Positions 19,762-28,835 of a DNA stretch of 64,000 nt are shown here, piece after piece. A program made the translations under genes and the position numbers. The stretch is taken from positions 310,001-374,000 of the forward strand of contig NZ_RKQK01000003.1 of NCBI RefSeq assembly GCF_003814915.1, in the 5' to 3' direction. The stretch is from Pacificibacter maritimus. GTDB lineage: Bacteria; Pseudomonadota; Alphaproteobacteria; Rhodobacterales; Rhodobacteraceae. Below the pieces are notes generated by a model that saw only the letters and a program-made list of their open reading frames with translations, had not been told where the DNA came from and did not search any database. Within the stretch, counting starts at the first letter, position 1. Each line of letters opens with the position of its first letter.

Positions 19762-19803
19762 AGGCCCCCACATGCGATCGTGATCGGTGTGGGGGCCTTT
19801 TTG
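19762..19803 (+). terminator. Rho-independent terminator of katG
   Basis: AGGCCCCCACA (19762-19772) pairs perfectly with TGTGGGGGCCT (19788-19798), followed by T residues. It lies 58 bases after the katG stop. Confidence 0.92.
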
Positions 19804-20089
19804 AATGCTCCGCAATCGTATCCGATTTCCGCAATCCAAAAGCCCAATTCGATGAAGCGCAACTGCCCCTTCCCCTGATCCAGCAGCGTTTGTGAGGGTT
19901 AACCACAAGGTGACCACTCGATTAGACCCAAAGCGGGCTATTCCATCCCACCCAGCCCGCCTCAATTGGCACATGACGGAGCCTTGTCTCGGCGCAACAA
20001 GCCCACTATCGTAACTTTCGAACCGTGCCGACTATTCTTATCAAATGGGGCGCAGGTCTCATCGCAAAGCCAAGCTTGAGGAAGCCATA
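19804..20089. other. Intergenic region upstream of the GAF kinase
   Basis: About 290 bases without a convincing gene. The only structure seen is a weak inverted repeat, GCGGGCT (19933-19939) with AGCCCGC (19954-19960). The region presumably carries the promoter of the kinase gene at 20090, but I cannot point to clear -35/-10 boxes. Confidence 0.4.
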
Positions 20090-21325
20090 ATGAATGATTT
20101 AGCCGAACGGCAAGCAACCATTCAGGACCATGCTGCCTTTTTGGAAGGAACGCACAAGTTCCAAAACGATATCGAAATGCTGGCCGATAGTGCTTTGATC
20201 GGCACGATTTTAGAAACCGTAATGTTGGCAACGAATATGCGATTTGCGGCCGTAGCACGGGTGACCGACGATCATTGGGTGGCCTGTCGTACGGTTGATG
20301 AGGTCAACTTTGGCTTACGTCCAGGCGATGAGATCGAAATCGAGTCAACCTTTTGTCAATACGTTCGCGACACTTCAACCAAGGTTGTTTTCAACGACAC
20401 CGCGACCGATGACGCATATCGCGACCATCCTATTGCAGCTAAATTCGGCATCGTGAGCTATGCCTCTATCCCGATCCTTCGCAGCAATGGGACATTCTTT
20501 GGCACGCTGTGCGCCATCGACCCAGAACCACGCGATGTGCAGCAACCCCGCTCGATCGCGATGCTGGAAATGTTTGCCAATATCATCGGTCAAAGCCTTG
20601 AGGCAGAAGAGCGTTTAGAGGCACAAGAAGACATGGTCGCGCATGAGCGAAAGTTAAGTCGCATTCAAGAAGAATTCGTTGCGGTTCTAGGCCATGATTT
20701 GCGCAATCCAATTGCGGCGCTTGATGTCGGTTTCAGGCATCTAAGCAACGAACCGATGACAGAAAAAGCGCAAACCATCCTGCCGATGATGCGATCTTCA
20801 CTGCGCCGTATGAACGATTTGATCGAAAACATCATGCTTCACGCCAAGGCGCGATTAGGGGGCGGCATTCGTATTACTGCGCTACCCAATGCTCCACTGG
20901 CCGAAGCTGTAACGCAGGTTGTCGAAGAAGCCCGTGCTGCAAACCCCAAGCATGAGATCACGCTGGATTTGAATTTCGATAGGCCAGTCAGTTGCGATGC
21001 GCCGCGTGTTGCGCAAGCGATTTCTAACCTTTTGTCGAATGCCGTTCGGTACAGCGCACCCAACACACCTATTTCCGTGCATGGCCTTGCAACCGAAGAC
21101 GCGATCGAAATCAGTGTCGCGAACAACGGCCCCGAGGTGCCTGAAGATTTACGTCAAGATTTGTTCAATCCCTTCCAGCGCGGAGTGCACGCAGCAGGCG
21201 AAGGCTTGGGGCTTGGGTTATATATCGTATCGTCAATCGCCACAGCGCATAACGGTCGGGTCGAGGTCATTTGCGAACGTGACGTGACGACTTTCAGCTT
21301 CAAGATCCCCTTGCTGTCCACCTGA
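20090..21325 (+). CDS. GAF-domain sensor histidine kinase
   Basis: A 411-residue soluble kinase. The GAF domain covers roughly residues 25-170 (with STFCQYVRD and FFGTLCAIDPEPRDV), a short coiled coil follows, then HisKA with phospho-accepting His202 in VLGHDLRNPIAAL, and HATPase_c with SNLLSNAVRYS (N box) and EGLGLGLYIV (G box). No transmembrane segment, so it senses a cytoplasmic signal. ATG 20090 has GAGGAAG in front; an in-frame ATG at 20045 has none. No response-regulator gene is adjacent on this strand; the lone regulator at 22676 on the other strand is a candidate partner, but more likely belongs to the kinase at 23097. Confidence 0.88.
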   Translation: MNDLAERQATIQDHAAFLEGTHKFQNDIEMLADSALIGTILETVMLATNMRFAAVARVTDDHWVACRTVDEVNFGLRPGDEIEIESTFCQYVRDTSTKVVFNDTATDDAYRDHPIAAKFGIVSYASIPILRSNGTFFGTLCAIDPEPRDVQQPRSIAMLEMFANIIGQSLEAEERLEAQEDMVAHERKLSRIQEEFVAVLGHDLRNPIAALDVGFRHLSNEPMTEKAQTILPMMRSSLRRMNDLIENIMLHAKARLGGGIRITALPNAPLAEAVTQVVEEARAANPKHEITLDLNFDRPVSCDAPRVAQAISNLLSNAVRYSAPNTPISVHGLATEDAIEISVANNGPEVPEDLRQDLFNPFQRGVHAAGEGLGLGLYIVSSIATAHNGRVEVICERDVTTFSFKIPLLST

Positions 21326-21364
21326 TTGCAAACGCTCAGACATCTGCCAACTGGTGCCTAGATA

Positions 21365-22507
21365 TCAAAGGCTACGCAGTAATTCTATCGAAGGTACGCC
21401 CGTCACGGGCAAGCCGCGGCTGCGTTGGTAGGCGCTGATTGCTTTTTGGCTATTCGGGCCAATCACGCCATCAACCCCATCCGTGTCAAAGCCAGCGGCC
21501 GTAAGGCGTTTTTGCAAGGCGACGCGGTCTTCCTTGGTCATCCCGTTTTCATCAGGCGGAAATGCTGTTCGCAATGGGCCAGCGCCGCCAATACGGTCTG
21601 CGAGATGGCCCACCCCGATCGCATAAGCATCCGAATTATTGTATCGTTTGAGCGCGCTAAAGTTGCCAGTCACAGCAAAGCGCGGACCGTTGGCTTGCGG
21701 TTGAACAATATTGCCTGATGATACTGTCGCACCGACTTCATTTCCCCATTTTACACCACGGGTCCAACCATTGCGCGCAAGGTAAGCGGCGGTTGATGCC
21801 AACGCATCGCTGGGGTCGTCTGACCAGATATCGCGCCGGCCGTCATTTGTAAAATCGACTGCAAAGGCTTCATAAGATGTGGGAATAAACTGCGTGTGCC
21901 CCATCGCGCCCGCCCAGCTGCCCGTCAAGCGATCCGCTGTGATATCCCCGTTTTGCAAGATCTTTAGCGCGGCGATCAATTGCTTTTCGAAAAACGCGCC
22001 CCGCCGCCCGTCAAATGCAAGAGTCGATGTGGCAGATACAACTGGAACGTCACCACGGCGTTCGCCGTAAAAGCTTTCCAGCCCCCAAATAGCCGCAAGT
22101 ATTTCTGCATCTACACCATATCTGTTCTCAAGCGCGCTCAGCGTTGTCCTATGACGGGCAAAGGCTGTTCTTCCTTTTGTAATCCGTTCCTCTGAGACTG
22201 CGATGGCGAGGTAGTCTTCTAGGCTGCGCTTGAATTCAGTTTGGTTTCGGTCGCGGGTCACGACACCTGGAAGATAGCCTGTATTGCGAAACCCAGCGGA
22301 AAGCGTTGATTGTGACAGGCCATAGCTGGCAGCACGCCCGCGAAACGCCGCGACCCAAGCATCATAGGCAGGGTTTGCAACGGGTCGAAGATCGGCCGAT
22401 AGTCCAGCGCCATTAGAAACACTGCGACCTACTGGCTTGATTGGACTACAGCCCGTCACGATGAGCGCTGCGATACCAATTCCGAAATGACGTCTTGTGA
22501 GATTCAT
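21365..22507 (-). CDS. Lytic murein transglycosylase, MltB type, with peptidoglycan-binding domain
   Basis: A 380-residue lipoprotein. The N terminus MNLTRRHFGIGIAALIVTGC ends in a lipobox, with cysteine as residue 20, and carries a twin-arginine-like pair. The SLT_2 (MltB) domain follows, with the catalytic glutamate in IWGLESFYGERRG and the typical GAMGHTQFIPTSYEAFAVDF. The C-terminal PG_binding_1 repeat (VALQKRLTAAGFDTDGVDGVIG) ends the protein. It cuts the glycan strand of peptidoglycan, giving 1,6-anhydromuramyl ends, and acts in the periplasm at a membrane. ATG 22507 follows AGAGG; a start at 22540 is less likely because of the lipoprotein signal. Confidence 0.9.
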   Translation of the reverse strand: MNLTRRHFGIGIAALIVTGCSPIKPVGRSVSNGAGLSADLRPVANPAYDAWVAAFRGRAASYGLSQSTLSAGFRNTGYLPGVVTRDRNQTEFKRSLEDYLAIAVSEERITKGRTAFARHRTTLSALENRYGVDAEILAAIWGLESFYGERRGDVPVVSATSTLAFDGRRGAFFEKQLIAALKILQNGDITADRLTGSWAGAMGHTQFIPTSYEAFAVDFTNDGRRDIWSDDPSDALASTAAYLARNGWTRGVKWGNEVGATVSSGNIVQPQANGPRFAVTGNFSALKRYNNSDAYAIGVGHLADRIGGAGPLRTAFPPDENGMTKEDRVALQKRLTAAGFDTDGVDGVIGPNSQKAISAYQRSRGLPVTGVPSIELLRSL

Positions 22508-22675
22508 TTTATGCCTCTGCCTGCTCGTTTTGATGACCACCGTACTTCAATTGGTCTAACATGCCAACGACAGCAGCAATGCCTGCAAGACGACAGGCTT
22601 AAAAGTGCTCAGTGCAGCGAAGCATCAACCCAGAAAGTGTCTCGGAAATTCGCGGCTATTCATAGAGCATAGGGT

Positions 22676-23104
22676 CTATTCAATGATCTCACTGTGCTTG
22701 GCTTGGAACAAAGTGCGCGCAGCAATTTCGAGTTGCGCGGCACACATAGGTTTATTCAGGAATTCTTTAATCATACTATAGTTCTTTGAGCGCTGCACAT
22801 CCACGGGATCGAGGGATGTGGTCAGCATCATCACCACACAATCCGTGAAGGCTGGACCGAATTCGAGTACAGCAGCATCTAGGAAATCAAACCCACTCAT
22901 TCGCGGCATATTCACATCGAGAAAGATGACATCTATCGGATCGCGATTTGGGCGTCTCAAGTAGTCTAACGCATCCTCGGCCATCTGGAAGCTCAACACA
23001 TTATCAACAATGCCTGAACGTTTTATGATCCGCTTGTACAAGAGTTGATCAACGCGATCATCATCTATCGTCATGACTGTACCGATGCGCAAAGGCTTAT
23101 CCAT
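22676..23104 (-). CDS. Single-domain response regulator (CheY-like)
   Basis: A 142-residue receiver with no output domain. Acidic Asp14/Asp15 (TIDDDRVD), phospho-acceptor Asp63 in VIFLDVNMPRMSGF, the threonines of MLTTSLDP and Lys in EFLNKPMC give a complete active site. It starts eight bases inside the end of the upstream kinase gene and is surely its partner. Such receivers, common next to phytochrome-like or GAF kinases, signal through protein contacts or a phosphorelay. Confidence 0.9.
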   Translation of the reverse strand: MDKPLRIGTVMTIDDDRVDQLLYKRIIKRSGIVDNVLSFQMAEDALDYLRRPNRDPIDVIFLDVNMPRMSGFDFLDAAVLEFGPAFTDCVVMMLTTSLDPVDVQRSKNYSMIKEFLNKPMCAAQLEIAARTLFQAKHSEIIE

Positions 23105-24266
23105 CGACTTTCTCCGCAAATTGCAGCGCAAATGTAGATCCGCTTATTCCGTTGGATTCTATCATGATTGCGGCTTGATGATTTTCCGCCACCCGTTTGC
23201 ACAAAGATAGCCCAATGCCAGTGCCACCATATGTTTCCCTCAGGTTTAAGCGCGAAAACAGCCCGAACACCTGAGACTGATCTTCAGGTCGGATGCCAAT
23301 ACCGTTGTCACTCACTTTGATGGTGTGCATGCCGTTTTGCGTTTCAACGGATACTTTGACCTGCGGAACCGTGTTCGGCTTTTGAAACTTGATTGCATTG
23401 GCGATCAGGTTTTGAAACAACATCAAAAGTTGATTTTGCAAGCCATAGATGGTCGGCAAGGGGTCACATTCAATCTGAGCGCTGGTTGCCAAAATGTCAG
23501 CTTTTAGGTTTCGAAGGACATCGTTTAGGATCGTATTTAGATCGACCTGTGCAAAATCTTCCTTGGCACCGACTGTCCTAGAATATGTCAGCACATCTTC
23601 AACATGCCGTCCCATACGGGCGACGGTTTCGAGACCCTCGTCAACAAGGATTTGATTGTCCGCACATAGTTTATCGCGGTCTTCGTTGATTTCTTCTAAA
23701 ATCATTCCAATCGTATTGGCTGGTGATTTTAAGTCGTGCGAAATGGCGTATGTAAATTCTTGCTGTTCGCGCCGCAGCCGTTCACTGGTGAGCATCGCCG
23801 CCTTGAGTCGCACCACATCAGACACACAACCCGCGATTTTTGTGGCACGCGCGATCTCATCATCGGTCCACAGGCGCTTGTCAGGCTGCATCATGCAAAG
23901 TCCCCCTAGAACTTCACCGCTTGGGGCTTCGATAGGGATACCAAGATAGGCCAAAGGCTGCTCGGGCGACAATGCTGGCGTACCGATCAGCAAAGGATGC
24001 TTATATGCATCAGTGACAATCACTGGCGCACGGGTGAGATAGACATGCTGACAGTAGGTCATGCCCATCGGAAGTTGGCGCAGGTCGACCAGTTCAGGCG
24101 GATGGCCAACTTGGCTTTTATAGTAAATTCGATCTTTTTCCAAATCAGCAATCGAGATATGTGCGACTGGCACCCCGATGAGTTCCGTCGCCAAGCTGGT
24201 AAGATTGTCGAAGCTTTCCTCTGGATCGGCATCAACCAATCCGAGTTCTTCTAATGTAAAATGCAT
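23097..24266 (-). CDS. GAF-domain sensor histidine kinase paired with response regulator
   Basis: A 389-residue cytoplasmic kinase: GAF domain about residues 20-155 (TYCQHVYLTRAPVIVTDA, GGLCMMQPDKRLW), HisKA with His177 in FTYAISHDLKSPANTI, and HATPase_c with NLIANAIKFQKP and YGGTGIGLSLCKRV. The ATG at 24266 is preferred over a GTG four codons upstream. Its stop overlaps the response-regulator start by eight bases. The GAF domain has no obvious chromophore cysteine context that I can assign; the signal is unknown. Confidence 0.88.
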   Translation of the reverse strand: MHFTLEELGLVDADPEESFDNLTSLATELIGVPVAHISIADLEKDRIYYKSQVGHPPELVDLRQLPMGMTYCQHVYLTRAPVIVTDAYKHPLLIGTPALSPEQPLAYLGIPIEAPSGEVLGGLCMMQPDKRLWTDDEIARATKIAGCVSDVVRLKAAMLTSERLRREQQEFTYAISHDLKSPANTIGMILEEINEDRDKLCADNQILVDEGLETVARMGRHVEDVLTYSRTVGAKEDFAQVDLNTILNDVLRNLKADILATSAQIECDPLPTIYGLQNQLLMLFQNLIANAIKFQKPNTVPQVKVSVETQNGMHTIKVSDNGIGIRPEDQSQVFGLFSRLNLRETYGGTGIGLSLCKRVAENHQAAIMIESNGISGSTFALQFAEKVDG

Positions 24267-24381
24267 TGTGCGAGGCACCTATTGTTTAGAGCTTCCCGCA
24301 ATGCTGATGTCATAACCTTAAGGTAGGGTTGACGAAATAAATAAAAATCTGGGAAATTTCAGAAAGTTACGCTCAGACATA

Positions 24382-25572
24382 TCAAGCGCTTGAGTTTGAG
24401 TTCAACAAAAATTGCTCTCGAATAGGTCCACATGCTGCGCCTTGGGCCCTCGCAGCCCCTCCGATACTGCCCGATTCAATTTTCGGCGGGATGAGACCAC
24501 GCGTATCTTGGGTCACGACGTAGCGCCTGACGCGGCTAACCAATTCCTCACGGAAACTTTCGGGGAATGACCCATCAATCACGATTGCTTCGAAATCAAT
24601 CACAGCACAAATAGACAAACTGGCCCGCGCCAATTCTTGGGCTGTTTGCAGTAACCAAGGTTCGACATAGCGCGCCAAACGATCCCAGCTTTCGGGATCA
24701 TCCCAAAGCTGACGCGTATCGATATCCACTTCGCGCAGTCGCGTTTCCAACTGATGTATCGAAGCCGTATCAACCAATTGCATACTTTCGCCAAGCGGGC
24801 TGATACTGCGCAAAGATCCCAGCGCACCTGCGTTCCCCTGACGCCCCGCATAGACGGAATTGTTCAAAACTATTCCGCCTCCAACGAATGCTCCGATAAA
24901 GAAATAAGCGTAGTCGCGAAAATCGGGACCGCGGCCATAGGTGTGTTCCGCCTGACACGCGGCGGTAGCATCGTTCATGACCATAACGGGCAAAGAAGTA
25001 ACCTTAGCCACCTCCGCAACCAAATCGACATCGCGCCATGACTGAAACGATTTCGCGGGCGCGCCGTCGAGATCAGTCCAGTTCCACATTTCAAATGGCG
25101 CTGCGATACCGATACCGCTGATCCGTGCGATCGCTTCTGGTGTCATTTTCGCTGTTAAGTCTTTTATACCCGATTTGAGAAACTCAAGAACCTTTTCTGG
25201 CACAGGATAATCATAAGTTACTCTCAATCGGCCAGTTGCGCCCCCGCGAAAATCCATCAAGATCAGATCGGCAGATCGGCGACCTATCTTGAGCCCAAAT
25301 GAATATGCCCCGCCTGCGGCGAGACGCATGGGAATAGAGGGTTTGCCAACTTTTCCGCGAACAGGATCGCCACGTTCAATCAATCCCTCGGCTTCTAGAC
25401 GGCGCAAAATGCCCGAAACTGTTGGTGGAGAAAGGCCGGCAAGCTTGGCGAGATCACTACCAGCGATAGCATCGTTGCGTTGTATCAACGACAATAGAAG
25501 GCGTTCGTTGTGGTCGCGCACGCCTTTCTGGCTTAAGCCAACACTAAGTGTTCTTACCATTTGGTCTTCCAT
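24382..25572 (-). CDS. ROK family transcriptional regulator (FrcR-like)
   Basis: About 396 residues. The N-terminal winged helix (ERLLLSLIQRNDAIAGSDLAKLAGLSPPTVSGILRRLE region, about residues 25-60) is followed by a ROK (sugar kinase-like) domain with FGLKIGRRSADL and the acidic VMNDATAACQAE. FFIGAFVGGGIVLN is the ROK glycine-rich motif. Some ATG choice is possible (25572 or 25560), and a TTG at 25599 opens the same frame. It diverges from the sugar-binding protein gene at 25755, the same arrangement as frcR-frcBCA in rhizobia, and probably represses that operon until the sugar or its phosphate is present. The 182-base gap holds GTTAAC and AATTAATT near 25634-25648, a possible operator. Confidence 0.82.
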   Translation of the reverse strand: MEDQMVRTLSVGLSQKGVRDHNERLLLSLIQRNDAIAGSDLAKLAGLSPPTVSGILRRLEAEGLIERGDPVRGKVGKPSIPMRLAAGGAYSFGLKIGRRSADLILMDFRGGATGRLRVTYDYPVPEKVLEFLKSGIKDLTAKMTPEAIARISGIGIAAPFEMWNWTDLDGAPAKSFQSWRDVDLVAEVAKVTSLPVMVMNDATAACQAEHTYGRGPDFRDYAYFFIGAFVGGGIVLNNSVYAGRQGNAGALGSLRSISPLGESMQLVDTASIHQLETRLREVDIDTRQLWDDPESWDRLARYVEPWLLQTAQELARASLSICAVIDFEAIVIDGSFPESFREELVSRVRRYVVTQDTRGLIPPKIESGSIGGAARAQGAACGPIREQFLLNSNSSA

Positions 25573-25754
25573 CCCCTGCACTATACTTGCGCACTCCAAG
25601 GAGGAACATACACGAAATGCATTAATAAATAAAGTTAACTAATTAATTGACAGAAGCGCTAGAATCGCGTTTCTTAGAAAACAAGCGAAAGCCATGGGCG
25701 ATCGTTCAGGGCCGAAGACATACTTCGGCGGGGAAAATAGTCTGGGAGGACATC

Positions 25755-26771
25755 ATGAAAAAACTACTTATCGGTACGGCACTTGCTGCAATCACAACAG
25801 CTGGCTCAGCTATGGCTGACGATCACACATCAGCTTGCTTGATCACAAAAACAGATACCAATCCGTTTTTCGTAAAAATGCGCGAAGGCGCAACAGCGAC
25901 AGCAGAAAAGCTTGGAATTAAGTTGAACTCTTACGCAGGTCAGATCGACGGCGACAACGAATCCCAAGTGGCTGCAATCGAAACCTGCATCGCAAACGGC
26001 GCGTCCGGTATCTTGCTCACACCGTCTGATTCAGCAGCGATCGTACCATCAGTAGAAGCTGCACGCGAAGCTGGTCTTCTGGTTATCGCCTTAGATACGC
26101 CTCTTGACCCAATCGACGCAGCAAATGCAACTTTCGCCACAGACAACTTCCTTGCGGGTGAATTGATCGGCGCTTGGGCCGCTGCATCCTTGGGTGAAGA
26201 CGCCGCGAATGCTAAAATCGCTATGCTCGATCTGGCGATCAGCCAACCAACAGTTGGCGTTTTGCGCGACCAAGGCTTCTTGACCGGTTTTGGCATCGAC
26301 ACAGTAGACGTAAGCCAATGGGGTGACGAAACAGATGAGCGTATCATCTGCAACGAAGTCACATCAGGCAACGAAGAAGGCGGTCGCCTTGCGATGGAAA
26401 ACTGTCTTGCTGTCGATCCTGAAATCAACGTCGTTTACACAATCAACGAACCAGCGGCTGCTGGCGCATATGAAGCACTGGCCGCAATCGGTCGTGAAGA
26501 TGATGTGTTGATCGTGTCGGTTGATGGCGGTTGCCCAGGCATCAAAAACGTCGCAGATGGCGTTATCGGTGCGACATCTCAGCAATACCCACTTTTGATG
26601 GCGTCTTTGGGCATCGAAGCGATTGCACAATTCGCAGCGGACGGCACTTTGCCACAAAACACAGAAGGCAAAAACTTCTTGGACACAGGCGTTTCGCTGG
26701 TCACAGATAAGCCTGCTGAAGGTGTTGAAAGCATCTCTGTCGCTGAAGGCACAGATCTCTGCTGGGGCTAA
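25755..26771 (+). CDS. frcB: Fructose-type sugar ABC transporter substrate-binding protein FrcB
   Basis: A 338-residue periplasmic binding protein (family 4 fold) with signal peptide [21 protein letters not shown]. The segments [64 protein letters not shown] and the ending DLCWG match what I remember of Sinorhizobium FrcB, which binds fructose, ribose and mannose. ATG 25755 has GGGAGGA in front; the frame extending upstream to 25647 is not translated from a good site. First gene of frcBCA, with a hairpin after it and ROK regulator divergent. Confidence 0.87.
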   Translation: MKKLLIGTALAAITTAGSAMADDHTSACLITKTDTNPFFVKMREGATATAEKLGIKLNSYAGQIDGDNESQVAAIETCIANGASGILLTPSDSAAIVPSVEAAREAGLLVIALDTPLDPIDAANATFATDNFLAGELIGAWAAASLGEDAANAKIAMLDLAISQPTVGVLRDQGFLTGFGIDTVDVSQWGDETDERIICNEVTSGNEEGGRLAMENCLAVDPEINVVYTINEPAAAGAYEALAAIGREDDVLIVSVDGGCPGIKNVADGVIGATSQQYPLLMASLGIEAIAQFAADGTLPQNTEGKNFLDTGVSLVTDKPAEGVESISVAEGTDLCWG

Positions 26772-26812
26772 TCTTAAATTGAAATAACCACATTGGTTTT
26801 TCACCATTATGA

Positions 26813-26844
26813 TTATGGGGCCAGCATCAGTGTTGGCCCCATAA
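26813..26844 (+). promoter_or_regulatory. Hairpin between binding-protein and permease genes
   Basis: TTATGGGGCCA (26813-26823) pairs perfectly with TGGCCCCATAA (26834-26844). No T run follows, so it is more likely an mRNA-stabilising or partial attenuator element. It would keep frcB message more abundant than frcC-frcA. Confidence 0.65.
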
Positions 26845-26904
26845 CATTCACGAGCCGAATACGCGGGCCTTTAGCCCAAAAAGACCATTAGGGGAGGATC
26901 GGCC

Positions 26905-27975
26905 ATGGCCGAAGCTGACAATTACGAAGACACCGTAAAGGGCAAAAAAGAAGTGGATTTTGCCCAATTCGAAGACACTAAAAGTGGATTGCTTGGGCGC
27001 ATCCAGCATGCTCTACATGTCAATCCAGCCCTCGTTCCCCTGATCATACTTGTTTTTGCAATCGCGCTTTTTGGCCTCTTGCTTGGACAACGCTTTTTCT
27101 CTGCGGGCACGCTCACCTTGATTTTGCAGCAGGTGCAAATCGTAGGCGTTTTGGCGGCCGCACAGACTCTTATTATTCTCACAGCAGGCATCGACCTTTC
27201 CGTTGGCGCAATCGCGGTGCTCAGCTCTGTCATCATGGGTCAGATGACATTCCGCTACGGTGTTCCAGCTGAGATCAGCATCTTGATCGGCTTCGCATTC
27301 GGCGCAGGCATCGGTGCTGTCAGCGGTTTTCTTGTCAGCCGTATTAAAATCCCACCCTTCATTGTGACTTTGGGAATTTGGCAGGTCGTATTGGCAGCTA
27401 ACTACCTATTTGCAAACAACCAAACCATTCGTTCATCTGATCTACGTGCTGAAGCACCTGCTTTGTTGTTCTTGGGCAATCGTGTCGAAATTGGCGGCGC
27501 AAACTTTACCTTTGGCGTGATCTTAATGATTTTGATCTTTATCGCACTGGGCTACGCCTTACGCTCAACAGCATGGGGGCGTCACGTCTATGCGGTTGGA
27601 GATGATCCAGAAGCAGCACAATTGGCTGGGGTCAACGTCAAACGCACCTTGATGAGTGTCTACATGCTCACAGGTCTTATCTGCGCGGTTGCAGGCTGGG
27701 TCATGATCGGGCGCTTTTCATCCGTATCGCCATCGGCCTCCACTGGGGTGATCGGAAACATTCAGTCTATCACGGCTGTGGTGATCGGCGGGCTGTCACT
27801 GTTTGGCGGACGAGGATCGATTTACGGCGCACTATTTGGCGCAATGATTGTGGGCGTGTTTGAACTTGGCCTGCGCATGGCAGGGGCCGACCCACAATGG
27901 ACGTTCATGTTGATCGGTATGCTGATTATTGGCGCCGTCGGATTGGACCAATGGATCAGAAAGGTATCAGCGTAA
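26905..27975 (+). CDS. frcC: Fructose-type sugar ABC transporter permease FrcC
   Basis: A 356-residue inner-membrane permease of the ribose/xylose/fructose class (BPD_transp_2). After a roughly 50-residue hydrophilic N terminus there are eight to ten hydrophobic segments, with TAGIDLSVGAIAVLSSV (signature of this family), SRIKIPPFIVTLG, and VVIGGLSLFGGRGSIYGALFGA near the C terminus. The start has GGGGAGGATCGGCC in front. The stop overlaps the ATPase start by one base (TAATG). It forms the channel for the sugar bound by FrcB. Confidence 0.88.
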   Translation: MAEADNYEDTVKGKKEVDFAQFEDTKSGLLGRIQHALHVNPALVPLIILVFAIALFGLLLGQRFFSAGTLTLILQQVQIVGVLAAAQTLIILTAGIDLSVGAIAVLSSVIMGQMTFRYGVPAEISILIGFAFGAGIGAVSGFLVSRIKIPPFIVTLGIWQVVLAANYLFANNQTIRSSDLRAEAPALLFLGNRVEIGGANFTFGVILMILIFIALGYALRSTAWGRHVYAVGDDPEAAQLAGVNVKRTLMSVYMLTGLICAVAGWVMIGRFSSVSPSASTGVIGNIQSITAVVIGGLSLFGGRGSIYGALFGAMIVGVFELGLRMAGADPQWTFMLIGMLIIGAVGLDQWIRKVSA

Positions 27976-28742
27976 TGGAACCCATTCTTTCAGGTAAAAA
28001 TCTGGTCAAACGCTACGGCAAAGTGACTGCTCTCGACCACTGTGATTTTGAACTATACCCTGGCGAAATCCTGGCCGTGATTGGCGATAACGGGGCTGGT
28101 AAGTCTTCGCTGATCAAAGCTTTGTCAGGCGCCACAATTCCAGATTCAGGTGAAGTCTATCTTGAAGGCAAGCAGGTAAATTTCCGTTCACCTATTGATG
28201 CGCGCGGCGCGGGCATTGAAACGGTTTACCAGACCCTTGCGATGTCCCCTGCCCTGTCGATTGCGGACAATATGTTCATGGGCCGCGAATTGAAAAAACC
28301 AGGCGTGATGGGATCTGTCTTTGGACAATTAGACAAAAAGCGGATGCAAGATTTTGCCCGTGATAAGCTGTCTGAACTTGGCTTGATGACAATTCAAAAC
28401 ATCAACCAAGCTGTTGAAACGCTATCAGGCGGTCAACGCCAAGGCGTTGCAGTCGCGCGTGCCGCCGCCTTTGGATCAAAGGTCATCATCTTGGATGAAC
28501 CGACAGCGGCGCTTGGTGTGAAAGAATCTCGCAAGGTGTTGGAACTGATCCTTGATGTGCGTTCGCGTGGCATTCCGATCATCTTGATCAGCCACAATAT
28601 GCCGCATGTGTTTGAGGTCGCAGACCGTATTCATGTGCACCGCTTGGGCAAACGCCTATGTGTAATCGATCCAAAAGACTACACCATGTCAGACGCGGTG
28701 GCGTTTATGACTGGCGCGAAAGAAGCCCCAGTGGACGCTTGA
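27975..28742 (+). CDS. frcA: Fructose-type sugar ABC transporter ATPase FrcA
   Basis: A 255-residue single-cassette ATPase, unlike the double-cassette ATPases of ribose transporters but like FrcA. Walker A is GDNGAGKSSLIK, the signature LSGGQRQGVAVAR, Walker B VIILDEPTAALG, and the switch His is in ILISHNMPHV. The ATG overlaps the frcC stop. It powers uptake with FrcC and FrcB. Confidence 0.88.
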   Translation: MEPILSGKNLVKRYGKVTALDHCDFELYPGEILAVIGDNGAGKSSLIKALSGATIPDSGEVYLEGKQVNFRSPIDARGAGIETVYQTLAMSPALSIADNMFMGRELKKPGVMGSVFGQLDKKRMQDFARDKLSELGLMTIQNINQAVETLSGGQRQGVAVARAAAFGSKVIILDEPTAALGVKESRKVLELILDVRSRGIPIILISHNMPHVFEVADRIHVHRLGKRLCVIDPKDYTMSDAVAFMTGAKEAPVDA

Positions 28743-28768
28743 TAACGACTTCCTTCCCAAGGGAAATT

Positions 28769-28800
28769 GGCCAGCTTGTTTTACACAAGCTGGCCTTTCT
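28769..28800 (+). terminator. Rho-independent terminator of frcBCA
   Basis: GGCCAGCTTGT (28769-28779) and ACAAGCTGGCC (28785-28795) form a perfect 11-base-pair stem, followed by TTTCTTTT. It may also stop the convergent aminotransferase gene. Confidence 0.88.
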
Positions 28801-28835
28801 TTTGCGTATAAAGTTCGCAAATCCAAACAGAATGC